A stretch of DNA of 64,000 bases from positions 40,290-104,289 of the forward strand of contig CAKUXR010000009.1 in assembly GCA_934700615.1 (NCBI GenBank), in the 5' to 3' direction. Source of the DNA: an uncultured Bacteroidales bacterium. Its GTDB lineage: Bacteria; Bacteroidota; Bacteroidia; Bacteroidales; UBA932. Below the pieces are notes generated by a model. That model made no database searches, had not been told where the DNA came from, and saw only the letters and a list, made by a program, of their open reading frames with translations. Shown here piece by piece: positions 1-13,420 of the stretch (positions within the stretch are counted from its first letter, which is position 1; every line of letters starts with the position of its first letter). Made by a program: the position numbers and the translations under genes.

Positions 1-253
1 CTTTGTTGCCGAGATTCTTCAATCTCCTCCCTTCAAAAGAATACCTCAACACTTCCCTGTCCGTTGACAGAAGAACCGTAGAGTCATTCTGCACAGCCAT
101 GCTGTACAGTTCACGTATCGGGTTGTCCGCCTGCTGCATACGGCACAACTCAGAAGCATCCAGTTCTGAAACCTCAACATCACCGCCAGCAGTTCCACAT
201 GAAACTGCGGCGATGACTGAAAAAAATATCAGAACTGTTTTAAAAAGATTCAT
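1..253 (-). CDS. Partial lipoprotein, probable 6-bladed beta-propeller family (5' end only)
   Basis: An open frame starts at the ATG at 251-253 on the minus strand and runs off the left edge, so only the first 84 residues are present. The N-terminus is a lipoprotein signal peptide: two positive-side residues, a hydrophobic stretch (VLIFFSVIAAVS) and a lipobox ending in Cys about residue 20 (AVSCGTAGG). After it comes a mature stretch ending in LRYSFEGRRLKNLGN, which resembles the 'stored/logged value, then path of the needle' blade pattern seen in the two propeller lipoproteins just upstream on the same strand. It is likely the third member of a tandem set of BF3164-like secreted lipoproteins. 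The family call is inference from context and the short visible piece; the coding call is firm. Confidence 0.7.
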   Translation of the reverse strand, partial: MNLFKTVLIFFSVIAAVSCGTAGGDVEVSELDASELCRMQQADNPIRELYSMAVQNDSTVLLSTDREVLRYSFEGRRLKNLGNK

Positions 254-432
254 ATAGGAAAACATAATATCATTTTTACAAACAGAAACATATGGAATCA
301 GCAACTATCACCATGCCTGCGGACACAATCAATTTTTTCTTCATTTTTAGTTCGATTTATATCTTTCACATATTTCCAGGATTTCATTAAAGCCAGCACT
401 CCACCGCAAATATGTAGAGTGCAGAGATACAA

Positions 433-1500
433 CTACTTGTCCAGATTGCCACGCATAGAGCCAACAGGTGCTACGGCTATGACATCATGTTCGGAATCCT
501 CATCTATACCTGAAAGAATGATTTTATCACCGGATATGGAAACCAGATGGTATTTTCCACCCTCAACAGGCTGTTTGTATATTTCCTTCTTTTTCATGTC
601 GACGATAAAATCAACCGGTGTTCCGCAATCCATCATTGTTCCGAAAACGACATCGCCTACAACAGCAGAACAATTCACAAGAAATGAATACTTCACGATA
701 TTTTTCATATTCGGCATGACAGCTTTCCTGATTTCATCAGGAACCCTCTTTCCACCGAAATCAAAAAAATAATCTCCTTTATATTTCTTGTCTTCGAACA
801 CACTTACATAGTCATCTATCGGCATGTTCAGCATAATGGATTTCCCGACTTTTGAAAAACCGACATTCGGGAACTCGAACTCAGGATCATAAACATCAAG
901 TTTTTTTCCATGACGGGAAAGCACGTTCAGGCTGGTATCCGTAAGAACCGCCTCAAAATCGCCGTTTTCCGTCTTGTCCCACAATGCGACACCGAGAAGG
1001 AGTTGGCCTGCATCGAACGAAATATACGAATACTGACATTCTCCCGTCTTGCTCTGAGACAAGAACTTCCCTTCAGAAGAATAATGGACAATGACATCTT
1101 TCTGTCCGTCAAGAACCCATATTCCACCTTCATCATCCACATCGAAATCCGAGACCTGCAGATACTCTTCAGAACCGCGCCCGCGTCTATTGAGGACAGA
1201 CACCGGCTGACCGTCCTGACCGAAAATGATTATCCGGCGAGTTTTCCAGTCAGAGATATAAATCCTGTCCTTCCAACATACAAGTTTTGAGACTTCCATA
1301 AAAGAATACTCTTTCGACGTATCCTGAAGTTCAATCACTTTCAGATTCTCTCCGAGCAATGTCTCCCAGCTGAACGCTCTCTCATGAAGATTACCCAAAT
1401 CTATGGTCCCTATGACAGACCCTTTCCCTGGCTGATTCGTGCAGGAAAGAGCCGTCACAAACATGCACAAACATGCCAGTAATCTTACTGCAAATTTCAT
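433..1500 (-). CDS. BF3164-like 6-bladed beta-propeller lipoprotein
   Basis: A 355-residue lipoprotein if started at the ATG at 1498-1500; an upstream ATG at 1527 would add nine residues (MYNRNMIRI) in front of the signal peptide and is less likely. The signal peptide (FAVRLLACLCMFVTALSC) ends in a lipobox Cys near residue 20. The mature part has repeated beta-propeller blade motifs: an aromatic/charged turn around KDRIYISDWKTRRIIIFGQDG, then RGRGSEEYLQVSDFDVDDEG and IWVLDGQKDVIVHYSSEGKF, which match the 6-bladed propeller lipoproteins common in Bacteroides (BF3164 type). Function is unknown in the family. It lies 30 bases after a homologous gene and is probably cotranscribed with it and with the partial gene at the window edge. 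Confidence 0.75.
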   Translation of the reverse strand: MKFAVRLLACLCMFVTALSCTNQPGKGSVIGTIDLGNLHERAFSWETLLGENLKVIELQDTSKEYSFMEVSKLVCWKDRIYISDWKTRRIIIFGQDGQPVSVLNRRGRGSEEYLQVSDFDVDDEGGIWVLDGQKDVIVHYSSEGKFLSQSKTGECQYSYISFDAGQLLLGVALWDKTENGDFEAVLTDTSLNVLSRHGKKLDVYDPEFEFPNVGFSKVGKSIMLNMPIDDYVSVFEDKKYKGDYFFDFGGKRVPDEIRKAVMPNMKNIVKYSFLVNCSAVVGDVVFGTMMDCGTPVDFIVDMKKKEIYKQPVEGGKYHLVSISGDKIILSGIDEDSEHDVIAVAPVGSMRGNLDK

Positions 1501-1530
1501 GATGCGAATCATATTGCGGTTATACATGTT

Positions 1531-2664
1531 TTAATCAAGCTTGAAGCGGAATATGGACAGTGAGCCGTCATCTTCGCCGTCAAATACTTGAGAATAATAA
1601 TATGGAGCGGCATAGCCGGTGACCTTGAAGTCCCTCGGCACGTCCACATCACCGAGAAGCTTCCCTTTCCTGTCATATATCTGTAATCCGTCAACCTCTG
1701 AACCATCACCTTTCCTATATGAGCGGAAGCACATTCCGGTCTCATCTATACATTCCACCCAGGAATAATATCCCTTTGTCTCCCTGTTCGTCTGATATAC
1801 CGGCATCTGTTCCCATGAACTTACAGACGAATAATCCCTGTCCATATTTTTTCCGCCTGCTCCGAACGCGAACTGCGGTTTCATGTCCTTGTCGAAGACG
1901 TAAATCAGGGAATCAGCCTCAAAGTTCACATACATATTTCCATCCTTATTCACATCGAAGTTGATGCACTGGAACGATGAAAACTTATACGGATCTTTTC
2001 CGTACACTGACGGAAATCCTGTCACCTTCATTCCCTCGATTTCTCCTGAACGCATATTCACGACTGACATATGCATTGACTCTTTCAGATAGGATTCCGT
2101 ATTGTCGAAATAGTTGAATGACGGATTCTCGCTCATTTTCCCCTGATACAGGAGGCCGTCATGGAGCCGGCCTACCATATTGTTCCAGGCATTGGAATAT
2201 GTCCTGAAACTGTCTGGTTCTGTCGTTCCTTCTCCGTAAGAAATGCGGAAATTGTTCTCTTTCTTATAATCTTTGGAAAAAAGTTCAAAATCCAATGATT
2301 TTCCACACATTGCATATTCACCGGACTCGGAGTTCACGAAACAGACACTCTTCTTTATCAATGTTTCCTCCGGGCCGCGCCCGAATCCGAGTTTTCTGCC
2401 GAGCAGCTTCCCATCCTGTGAAAATTCATACAGCCAGCCGAAATAGCGGTCCAGATAATAGATTGTTCCATCCGGTGTAATGCCGGAAAAAGATTCACCG
2501 GAGCAATGCACAGTGTCCAGCTGCACTGCCTCCAAATCCAACGACATATTTTTGCCAGCAGAGAACTTAACGACATGGAAAGTATCATAAACATTATCCG
2601 ATTTCGCACAGGAGAATGCCATCAGAAGCCCAAAGCCGCAGGCCAAGAATCCAAGTTTTTTCAT
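1531..2664 (-). CDS. BF3164-like beta-propeller lipoprotein
   Basis: A 377-residue secreted lipoprotein. The signal peptide MKKLGFLACGFGLLMAFSC ends in Cys19, followed by AKSDN. The body shows propeller-like strands with the recurring pattern of a value and a step: ITPDGTIYYLDRYFGWLYEF, then SQDGKLLGRKLGFGRGPEET, and later MYVNFEADSLIYVFDKDMKP. The glycine-rich GFGRGPEE turn is typical of Bacteroidota 6-bladed propeller lipoproteins. It is the first of three consecutive genes of this kind and lies downstream of a TPR/TM/HTH regulator on the same strand, separated by 286 bases. Likely cell envelope, role unknown. The product family is recognised by pattern rather than by search. Confidence 0.75.
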   Translation of the reverse strand: MKKLGFLACGFGLLMAFSCAKSDNVYDTFHVVKFSAGKNMSLDLEAVQLDTVHCSGESFSGITPDGTIYYLDRYFGWLYEFSQDGKLLGRKLGFGRGPEETLIKKSVCFVNSESGEYAMCGKSLDFELFSKDYKKENNFRISYGEGTTEPDSFRTYSNAWNNMVGRLHDGLLYQGKMSENPSFNYFDNTESYLKESMHMSVVNMRSGEIEGMKVTGFPSVYGKDPYKFSSFQCINFDVNKDGNMYVNFEADSLIYVFDKDMKPQFAFGAGGKNMDRDYSSVSSWEQMPVYQTNRETKGYYSWVECIDETGMCFRSYRKGDGSEVDGLQIYDRKGKLLGDVDVPRDFKVTGYAAPYYYSQVFDGEDDGSLSIFRFKLD

Positions 2665-2729
2665 ATCAATGTCTTTAAAATATCAACAGATTCATTATGC
2701 ATTTTCACAAAATCATACAATTATTCATT

Positions 2730-2737
2730 CAAAGCTA
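2730..2737 (-). promoter_or_regulatory. Possible -7 box for the propeller-lipoprotein operon
   Basis: On the minus strand the sequence reads TAGCTTTG, an exact match to the Bacteroidota -7 consensus TAnnTTTG, about 65 bases before the ATG at 2664. No good TTTG -33 element sits 19-20 bases further upstream, so this is a tentative promoter only. Confidence 0.35.
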
Positions 2738-2857
2738 AGCAATATGTGGAAAACCGCACTGTTGCTTCGTTTCGAAAGTACACTGTTTTCACATCATACA
2801 CAAGAACCGAAGCGGAAAAGTTTCATATCGAAAGCATCTGTAAAAGCCTGAATATCA

Positions 2858-2887
2858 GCATTGATAGAAAAATTTTTCTATCAATGC
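2858..2887. repeat. Perfect 30-bp palindrome, probable terminator of the TPR regulator gene
   Basis: The sequence GCATTGATAGAAAAA is followed directly by its exact reverse complement, giving a perfect 15+15 palindrome with an A/T-only centre. It lies 64 bases past the stop of the regulator gene (2951) in the 286-base gap before the propeller genes. It could fold as a hairpin with an AT-rich loop and act as a transcription terminator, or be a binding site for a dimeric protein. There is no clean T-tract after it on either strand, so the terminator role is not certain. The rest of the 2665-2950 gap shows no gene. Confidence 0.5.
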
Positions 2888-2950
2888 TTCCTACAACATC
2901 TCGTTATGGATATTCGAAGAACAGGATATTTACCAAAAATCTAAAAATGG

Positions 2951-4600
2951 TTATCGTTTCGGAATTGCAGACAAAATAGCATCGGTATCTGGACTTCCGG
3001 AGGCCATAATCTTTTCCCGTAAACGTTTCGCACGATTATACAGTTTAGGTTCTCCATCATCCATAATCACACTTATGGATTTATAAGAGAATCCAAGTAC
3101 CAACAGAGAAAATAGCAACACATCAGAAACCTTAATTGTCGGACATGCCGCAGTCAATTTCGACACACTATTCGACGAAACAGCATCCGCAGCGGAAGAA
3201 ATCCGCTTACGGCAGTCATCATCATTCCGAAGTTTATAAATGATTTCGGCATAAGGTTGAATCAATGAATTCCGGTTCAATGAATATTGTTTTTTCAGCA
3301 TGTCATCTATCATCCTGGCTAAGAAAATCAAATCCATCGACCGCCCTGCATCCACTTTTTGAAGCGACTCAATCTTTTCACGGATTTCATTGACTGAACG
3401 GACAGCCTCCAGCATCTTCATTTCGTAAGAAATACTTTTCCGTCGGGAATACCTGACAAAAAGAACAACAATCAAAACAATCAGAAGAACAAGAACTACA
3501 ATGGAAAAGATATATATGATAACCGTCTTTTCTCTTTTAATTTTTTCAAGCCTGGCAACATCCTCATAGTATTTTTTCTGGACTCTTACAGTTGACGATT
3601 CCAAAGCTTTCACTGTCAGTGTCTCCTCAAGTTCAAGCAGCTGTTCAGATACAGCTAAACGTCTTGTGATATTTCCAGTATCTTCCAAAACAGATTTCTC
3701 CGCATTCAAAGAATACATATATGCTCTAGAATCCAAGCACCGTGCATAGGACGAATCCAGACAGGCACGTGCCTTGTCAACCAGCCCTTTCTGTTTATAG
3801 GCTTTAGCCAGTCCGGCATAATTATAGCTGTCAAGATCCGCACCACAACCAATGATTTCATCACATATGGAAATAATGCCGTCAGAATTCCCCATCCCGC
3901 TCATGAGCTGATAATATGCACTTACTCTCAACGCTTCCACAAGCAATAAAGAATTTTTTTCCTGTCTTGCCTCTGCCAGGACCGCCAGAATATGCTCGTC
4001 CGCTTCCGGAAACCTGCCGCAATTCATAAGCGCGGATGCGAACTGAAGTGCAGCAAAATCAAGATGTTCCTTCTTGCCAGCCTTCCTAAAATAATCACAT
4101 GCCCGTGAATAATACGATGCACTTTCCGGACTGTTATATGTCAACGCATACAAGTCTGCTATGCTTCTGCATGACATTCCGCAAAAGAACCAGTCTTCTG
4201 CATCATCAGCAAGTTTCAACGCACGCATGAACTGAACTGCAGACTCTTCATATTTAAGGGAATCCTGCAGCTGGTCGCCATAATAAAAATGAAAAAGAAT
4301 GCGGTCTCTTCTTGTACCATGCCTTTCAAAATAATCTTCATATTTTCTTATTTCCGGAAGAAACGTTCCGTCATCCACACTTTGCTTATCCAAAGCCATC
4401 GCATACAATACCGCATATCTGGCTCTATATGACAAACCGAGATGGCCAGTAAGACCCAGGCTGTCCAACTTCTTGATTGCAAGTTCCGGAGCAGACTCGA
4501 CAAGGCTCTCCACCATATCCAATTCCTGGTACCGTCGTGAACACGAACCGACCAGAAGAACTGCAATAGTCAACAAGAAGAATCCAAACAATTTTCTCAT
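2951..4600 (-). CDS. Membrane-anchored TPR protein with C-terminal HTH (signal-transducing regulator)
   Basis: A 549-residue protein with three visible parts. The N-terminus looks like a lipoprotein or signal-anchor segment (LLVGSC, Cys20). Residues about 25-340 are alpha-helical TPR-like repeats (for example YYGDQLQDSLKYEESAVQFM and YNYAGLAKAYKQKGLVDKARA). A strong transmembrane helix spans about 359-382 (VIIYIFSIVVLVLLIVLIVV), then a charged coiled-coil stretch and a C-terminal domain (about 490-535) with KVSDVLLFSLLVLGFSYKSIS and YNRAKRLREKI, which resembles the LuxR-like HTH that ends many Bacteroidota TPR regulators. The layout suggests an outside sensor joined to an inside DNA-binding domain. 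It lies upstream of the propeller lipoproteins on the same strand and is a candidate regulator of them (inference). Confidence 0.75.
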   Translation of the reverse strand: MRKLFGFFLLTIAVLLVGSCSRRYQELDMVESLVESAPELAIKKLDSLGLTGHLGLSYRARYAVLYAMALDKQSVDDGTFLPEIRKYEDYFERHGTRRDRILFHFYYGDQLQDSLKYEESAVQFMRALKLADDAEDWFFCGMSCRSIADLYALTYNSPESASYYSRACDYFRKAGKKEHLDFAALQFASALMNCGRFPEADEHILAVLAEARQEKNSLLLVEALRVSAYYQLMSGMGNSDGIISICDEIIGCGADLDSYNYAGLAKAYKQKGLVDKARACLDSSYARCLDSRAYMYSLNAEKSVLEDTGNITRRLAVSEQLLELEETLTVKALESSTVRVQKKYYEDVARLEKIKREKTVIIYIFSIVVLVLLIVLIVVLFVRYSRRKSISYEMKMLEAVRSVNEIREKIESLQKVDAGRSMDLIFLARMIDDMLKKQYSLNRNSLIQPYAEIIYKLRNDDDCRKRISSAADAVSSNSVSKLTAACPTIKVSDVLLFSLLVLGFSYKSISVIMDDGEPKLYNRAKRLREKIMASGSPDTDAILSAIPKR

Positions 4601-4753
4601 AACCTACCTACGAGTTTACAGAACCATTTACAACACATCATTCTTTACAAAACAAAGACTGCTTCAGGAGAAATGTGAGATACGCAATGCTTTCATGCTG
4701 ATTTTCAGAACAAAAATAACAATTTTCCAGAAATACTCACAATTTCAAGTCAT

Positions 4754-4792
4754 AAAAAAGCCGGGCGATGAATGAATCACCGTCCGACAAAT
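4754..4792 (-). terminator. Intrinsic terminator after rpoC
   Basis: On the minus strand a GC-rich hairpin (arms around GTCGGACGGTGAT and ATCGCCCGGC, with G-U pairs and a small bulge) is followed by six T residues. It starts about 22 bases past the rpoC stop codon and would end the long rRNA-like transcription/translation operon. No further ribosomal gene follows rpoC here. Confidence 0.65.
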
Positions 4793-4813
4793 TATGCTGT
4801 GATGTAGTGACCG

Positions 4814-9064
<4,251 letters not shown>

Positions 9065-9090
9065 ATTATATCAAATCAAATTGACTGTAA

Positions 9091-12000
9091 TTAATCAAGT
9101 GTCACTTTAAGTCCCAGACCTCTGAGCTCATGGAGAAGCACATTGAGAGACTCAGGGATACCCGGTGTCGGCATCGGCTCGCCCTTGACGATAGCCTCGT
9201 AGGTCTTGGACCTTCCGGTAACGTCATCAGACTTGACTGTCAGGATTTCCTGAAGCGCGTTAGCTGCACCGAATGCCTCAAGTGCCCAAACCTCCATCTC
9301 TCCGAATCGCTGACCTCCGAACTGAGCTTTACCTCCGAGAGGCTGCTGAGTGATGAGAGAGTAAGGTCCGATAGATCTGGCGTGCATCTTGTCATCAACC
9401 ATGTGACCGAGTTTGATCATATAGATGATACCGACAGTAGCGAACTGGTCGAACCAGTCTCCTGTACCACCGTCTCTGAGGTGGGTGCTGCCATATCTAG
9501 GAAGTCCAGCCTTATCTGTGTAAGCACAGATTTCATCAAGGCTTGCACCGTCGAAAATAGGTGTACTGAACTTGACTCCAAGTCTCTCGCCTGCCCATCC
9601 GAGAACGGTCTCGTAAATCTGACCGAGGTTCATTCGTGAAGGCACACCGAGAGGGTTCAGGACAATGTCAACAGGGGTACCGTCCTCGAGGAACGGCATA
9701 TCCTCTTCCCTTACGATCTTCGCTACGATACCCTTGTTACCGTGGCGGCCGGCCATCTTGTCACCGACAGTGATCTTTCTCTTCTTGGCGATATAAACCT
9801 TGGCGAGCTGCATTACGCCGTTGCCGAGTTCATCACCGACATTGACCTTATCTGAAGCACGCTTCTTGAGAGCCTCAGCTTCCTTGACTGCAAGACAGTA
9901 GTTGTTGATGAGCTCACGAACCATGTTGTTGATTCTGTCATCCTCAGTCCACCTGTTGGAATTGACATTGTTATAGTCGATGTCCCTCAGGATTTCTGCG
10001 GTAATGACCTGTCCCTTAGGGATTACGTCAACACCATAGAGGTCGCTCACGCCGACACTCTTCTTGCCCTCCACGAGAGCTACGAGTTTCTCGAAGAACT
10101 TGGTTCTGAGAGAAGTTGTCTTCTTGTTGAAGTCCTCTTCAATGATAGCAAGCTTGGCATTGAGTTCTGCCTTTGCGCCCTTGCGGTTTCCTTCCTTCGC
10201 AACCTTTGCGTACAAAGATGTCTTGATGATGGTACCGCTGAGTGACGGATTGGCCTTGAGGGAAGCATCCTTCACGTCTCCGGCCTTGTCTCCGAAGATG
10301 GCACGGAGGAGTTTCTCCTCAGGTGACGGATCGCTCTCACCCTTAGGGGTAATCTTACCGACCATGATGTCGCCCGGCTCGATGTGGGCACCTACGCGCA
10401 CAATACCGTTCTCATCAAGGTTTCTGGTAGCATCCTCGCTCACGTTAGGAATATCGGAAGTAAGTTCCTCCATTCCGCGCTTGGTCTCACGGACCTCCGC
10501 GATATACTCGTCAACATGTACTGATGTAAGGATATCCCATCTTACCATCTTCTCGGAGAGCACGATAGCATCCTCGTAGTTGTAACCCTTCCAAGGCATG
10601 AACGCTACCATGAGGTTACGTCCGAGTGCAAGCTCACCGTTCTGGGTGGCATAACCCTCAGTCATCACCTGTCCAGGAACGACTCTGTCACCCTTTCTTA
10701 CGATAGGCTTCAGGCAGATTGTCGTGCTCTGGTTGGTTCTCCTGTAGATAGGGAGATGATAGACGGTAATATCAGGTGAGAAGCTTACATACTTCTCGTC
10801 GTCAGTACGGTCATATTTCACATGGATCTCATTGCCGTCCACATATACGACCTCTCCTGCTCTCTCTGCCATGACCTGAGTCCTGGAGTCGATGCAGACT
10901 CTCTCTTCAAGGCCGGTACCTACGATAGGTGACTGCGGCTTAAGAAGCGGAACGGCCTGACGCATCATGTTCGCACCCATCAATGCTCGGTGGGCATCAT
11001 CATGCTCCAAGAACGGAATGAGGGATGCAGCGACAGACGCCATCTGGTTAGGAGCAACGTCCATGTAGTTAACCTCCTCCTTGGAGACTACAGGGAAGTC
11101 GGCCTCGAGACGGCACTGGATTCTGTCCTCCTCGATTGTTCCGTCATCGTCCATCTTGACATTGGCAAGAGAAACGAGCTGGTCTTCCTCCTCCTCTGCG
11201 CTCATGAACTTCCAGCCGGTATTGCTGAGGTCCACTTTTCCGTTCTCTACCTTACGGTAAGGAGTCTCGATAAATCCGAGGTCATCGATCTTCGCATAAA
11301 CGCAAAGAGATGAGATAAGACCGATGTTCGGTCCCTCAGGAGACTCGATAGGGCAAAGACGTCCGTAATGCGTATAGTGTACGTCTCGAACCTCGAAACC
11401 TGCCCTGTCTCTTGAAAGACCTCCAGGACCGAGTGCTGAGAGACGACGTTTGTGTGTCACTTCTGCCAGAGGGTTAGTCTGGTCCATGAACTGTGAAAGC
11501 TGGCTGGTTCCGAAGAATGAATTGACAACTGATGACAATGTCTTCGAGGTAATAAGCTCACCTGGAGAGAACTGCTCGTTGTCACGGACATTCATCTTTT
11601 CACGGATTGTCCTTGCCATTCTTGAGAGACCTACACTGAACTGGTTTGCAAGCTGCTCACCTACGGTACGCACCCTACGGTTGCTCAAGTGGTCGATATC
11701 ATCGACTGTCGCTTTCGAATTTATAAGTTGTATGAGATACTTGATGATCTCAGTGATATCTTCCTTTCTGAGAACTCTCAAATCCGGATCAGCATCGAGA
11801 TTGAGCTTCTTGTTCAGACGATATCTACCTACGATACCGAGATCGTACCTCTTTTCAGAGAAGAACAACTTGTCGATTACATCCCTTGCTGTTGTCTCAT
11901 CAGGCGGTTCTGAATTCCTGAGCTGTTTGTAGATGTAATTGACGGCTTCTTTCTCCGTATTGGTCGGATCTTTCTGCAGGGTGTTGTATATGATGACATA

Positions 12001-12909
12001 CTCCTTGTCTGTCTCCTCGTCTTTCTGGAGGAGGACAGTCTTGACCTCTGCATCAAGAAGTTCCTGGATAGTCTCGTCATCGATAACGTCGCCGCGCTCT
12101 ACAACCGGCTCGACACGCTCGATAGGAATAACCTCTCCAGTGTCTTCATCAACGAAATCCTCATTCCAGGTCTTAAGTACTTTCGCAGCCAATTTTCTGC
12201 CTTCGTTTGCCTTAAGGGTATCTGGTGTGGCTTCGATTTCCTCTGCAAGACCAAAGATGTTGATGATGTCCTTGTCAGCGTCGAAACCGATAGCACGCAG
12301 GAGTGTTGTTACAGGGAGCTTCTTCTTACGGTCAATGTATGCGTACATGACATTGTTGATGTCAGTAGCAAACTCAATCCACGAACCCTTGAATGGAATG
12401 ATACGGGCAGAGTAAAGTTTTGTACCGTTCGCATGAAGTGTCTGGTCAAAGAAGACGCCAGGTGACCTGTGCAACTGTGAAACAATGATACGTTCTGAAC
12501 CGTTGAAGACGAAAGTACCTGCAGGTGTCATGTAAGGGATGCTTCCGAGGAATACATCCTGAACCTTGGTATCGAAGTCAACATGTTCCGGATCACTACA
12601 TGAAAGGCGGAGTTTTGCCTTAAGAGGGACACAGTATGTCGTACCTCTCTCTAGACATTCTTCAATTGAGAACTGAGGTGGATCGATGAAATAATCGATA
12701 AATTCCAGCTTATAGTTATTTCTCGTGTCCTCAATCGGAAAAATTTCCTGGAAAACTTTATACAGACCTTCGTTCTTTCTATTTTCAGGAGTGGTGTCAA
12801 GCTGGAAGAAATCTCTGAATGATTTCAGCTGCACCTCGAGAAGATCCGGATAATCCAGGATTTTAGATGTGGCGAAATTTATTCGTTTATTTGTAGTCTT
12901 ATTTGACAT
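9091..12909 (-). CDS. rpoB: DNA-directed RNA polymerase subunit beta
   Basis: The 1272-residue beta subunit. Conserved landmarks are the rifampicin-pocket segment (FFGTSQLSQFMDQTNPLAEVTHKRR), RDRAGFEVRDVHYTHYGRLC followed by SPEGPNIGLI, and the near-C-terminal active-site motif GDKMAGRHGNKG. The rifampicin region reads as wild type: the Asp of QFMDQTNP, the His of VTHKRRLSALGPGGLSR and the Ser-Ala-Leu that follow are all present. An attenuator-like hairpin lies between rplL and this gene (12946-12981), so beta subunit synthesis may be set lower than ribosomal protein synthesis. Confidence 0.99.
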   Translation of the reverse strand: MSNKTTNKRINFATSKILDYPDLLEVQLKSFRDFFQLDTTPENRKNEGLYKVFQEIFPIEDTRNNYKLEFIDYFIDPPQFSIEECLERGTTYCVPLKAKLRLSCSDPEHVDFDTKVQDVFLGSIPYMTPAGTFVFNGSERIIVSQLHRSPGVFFDQTLHANGTKLYSARIIPFKGSWIEFATDINNVMYAYIDRKKKLPVTTLLRAIGFDADKDIINIFGLAEEIEATPDTLKANEGRKLAAKVLKTWNEDFVDEDTGEVIPIERVEPVVERGDVIDDETIQELLDAEVKTVLLQKDEETDKEYVIIYNTLQKDPTNTEKEAVNYIYKQLRNSEPPDETTARDVIDKLFFSEKRYDLGIVGRYRLNKKLNLDADPDLRVLRKEDITEIIKYLIQLINSKATVDDIDHLSNRRVRTVGEQLANQFSVGLSRMARTIREKMNVRDNEQFSPGELITSKTLSSVVNSFFGTSQLSQFMDQTNPLAEVTHKRRLSALGPGGLSRDRAGFEVRDVHYTHYGRLCPIESPEGPNIGLISSLCVYAKIDDLGFIETPYRKVENGKVDLSNTGWKFMSAEEEEDQLVSLANVKMDDDGTIEEDRIQCRLEADFPVVSKEEVNYMDVAPNQMASVAASLIPFLEHDDAHRALMGANMMRQAVPLLKPQSPIVGTGLEERVCIDSRTQVMAERAGEVVYVDGNEIHVKYDRTDDEKYVSFSPDITVYHLPIYRRTNQSTTICLKPIVRKGDRVVPGQVMTEGYATQNGELALGRNLMVAFMPWKGYNYEDAIVLSEKMVRWDILTSVHVDEYIAEVRETKRGMEELTSDIPNVSEDATRNLDENGIVRVGAHIEPGDIMVGKITPKGESDPSPEEKLLRAIFGDKAGDVKDASLKANPSLSGTIIKTSLYAKVAKEGNRKGAKAELNAKLAIIEEDFNKKTTSLRTKFFEKLVALVEGKKSVGVSDLYGVDVIPKGQVITAEILRDIDYNNVNSNRWTEDDRINNMVRELINNYCLAVKEAEALKKRASDKVNVGDELGNGVMQLAKVYIAKKRKITVGDKMAGRHGNKGIVAKIVREEDMPFLEDGTPVDIVLNPLGVPSRMNLGQIYETVLGWAGERLGVKFSTPIFDGASLDEICAYTDKAGLPRYGSTHLRDGGTGDWFDQFATVGIIYMIKLGHMVDDKMHARSIGPYSLITQQPLGGKAQFGGQRFGEMEVWALEAFGAANALQEILTVKSDDVTGRSKTYEAIVKGEPMPTPGIPESLNVLLHELRGLGLKVTLD

Positions 12910-12945
12910 ATTCTGCCTTTGAAATGAGAAAAACTTAAATACGAC

Positions 12946-12981
12946 AAAAAGGTTTAGAGCCTATAATCCGACTCTAAACCT
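12946..12981 (-). terminator. Attenuator-like hairpin between rplL and rpoB
   Basis: On the minus strand AGGTTTAGAG pairs with CTCTAAACCT (10-bp perfect stem, 12-base loop) and is followed at once by a run of five T. This is the form of an intrinsic terminator placed inside an operon, 31 bases after the rplL stop and 37 bases before the rpoB start. In E. coli a partial terminator sits at the same place and lets only part of the transcripts continue into rpoBC; the same role here is inference from position and shape. Confidence 0.7.
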
Positions 12982-13012
12982 GAATTCGTTCCCATCTAGG
13001 GGAGAAGCGAAG

Positions 13013-13390
13013 TTATTTAACCTCAACTTCTGCACCAGCCTCTTCAAGAGTAGATTTGATCTGCTCTGCTTCTGCCTTAGATACTTTCTCTTTCAAAGTT
13101 GCACCTGGAGCCTTGTCAACAAGTTCCTTTGCCTCCTTAAGACCAAGTCCGAGGAGATCCTTAACGGTCTTGATAACGTTAAGTTTAGCGTCACCAGCTG
13201 ACTTGAGGATTACGTCGAACTCTGTCTGCTCTGCTGCTGCAGCCTCGCCGCCAGCAACTGGAGCTGCTACTGCAACTGCTGCTGCAGCTGGCTCGATACC
13301 GTACTCTTCCTTGAGAACTTTAGCAAGTTCCTGAACATCTTTTACAGAAAGGTTAACCAACTCTTCTGCAAGTGCTTTTACATCTGCCAT
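13013..13390 (-). CDS. rplL: 50S ribosomal protein L7/L12
   Basis: A 125-residue stalk protein. The N-terminal dimerisation domain (KALAEELVNLSVKDVQELAKVL) is followed by the Ala-rich flexible hinge (AAAAVAVAAPVAGGEAAAAE), then the conserved C-terminal domain that binds translation factors (FDVILKSAGDAKLNVIKTVK and GLGLKEAKELVDKAPGAT). It is the last ribosomal gene before the attenuator and rpoB. Confidence 0.98.
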   Translation of the reverse strand: MADVKALAEELVNLSVKDVQELAKVLKEEYGIEPAAAAVAVAAPVAGGEAAAAEQTEFDVILKSAGDAKLNVIKTVKDLLGLGLKEAKELVDKAPGATLKEKVSKAEAEQIKSTLEEAGAEVEVK

Positions 13391-13420
13391 AATAAATTGT
13401 ATTGTTAAAATTGTTAATAA

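Noticed and set aside
9130..10579. Long plus-strand frames opposite rpoB (for example 9130-9639 and 10064-10579)
   Set aside because: They are antisense shadows of a conserved gene, with no family features and no promoter; the composition follows rpoB codon bias.
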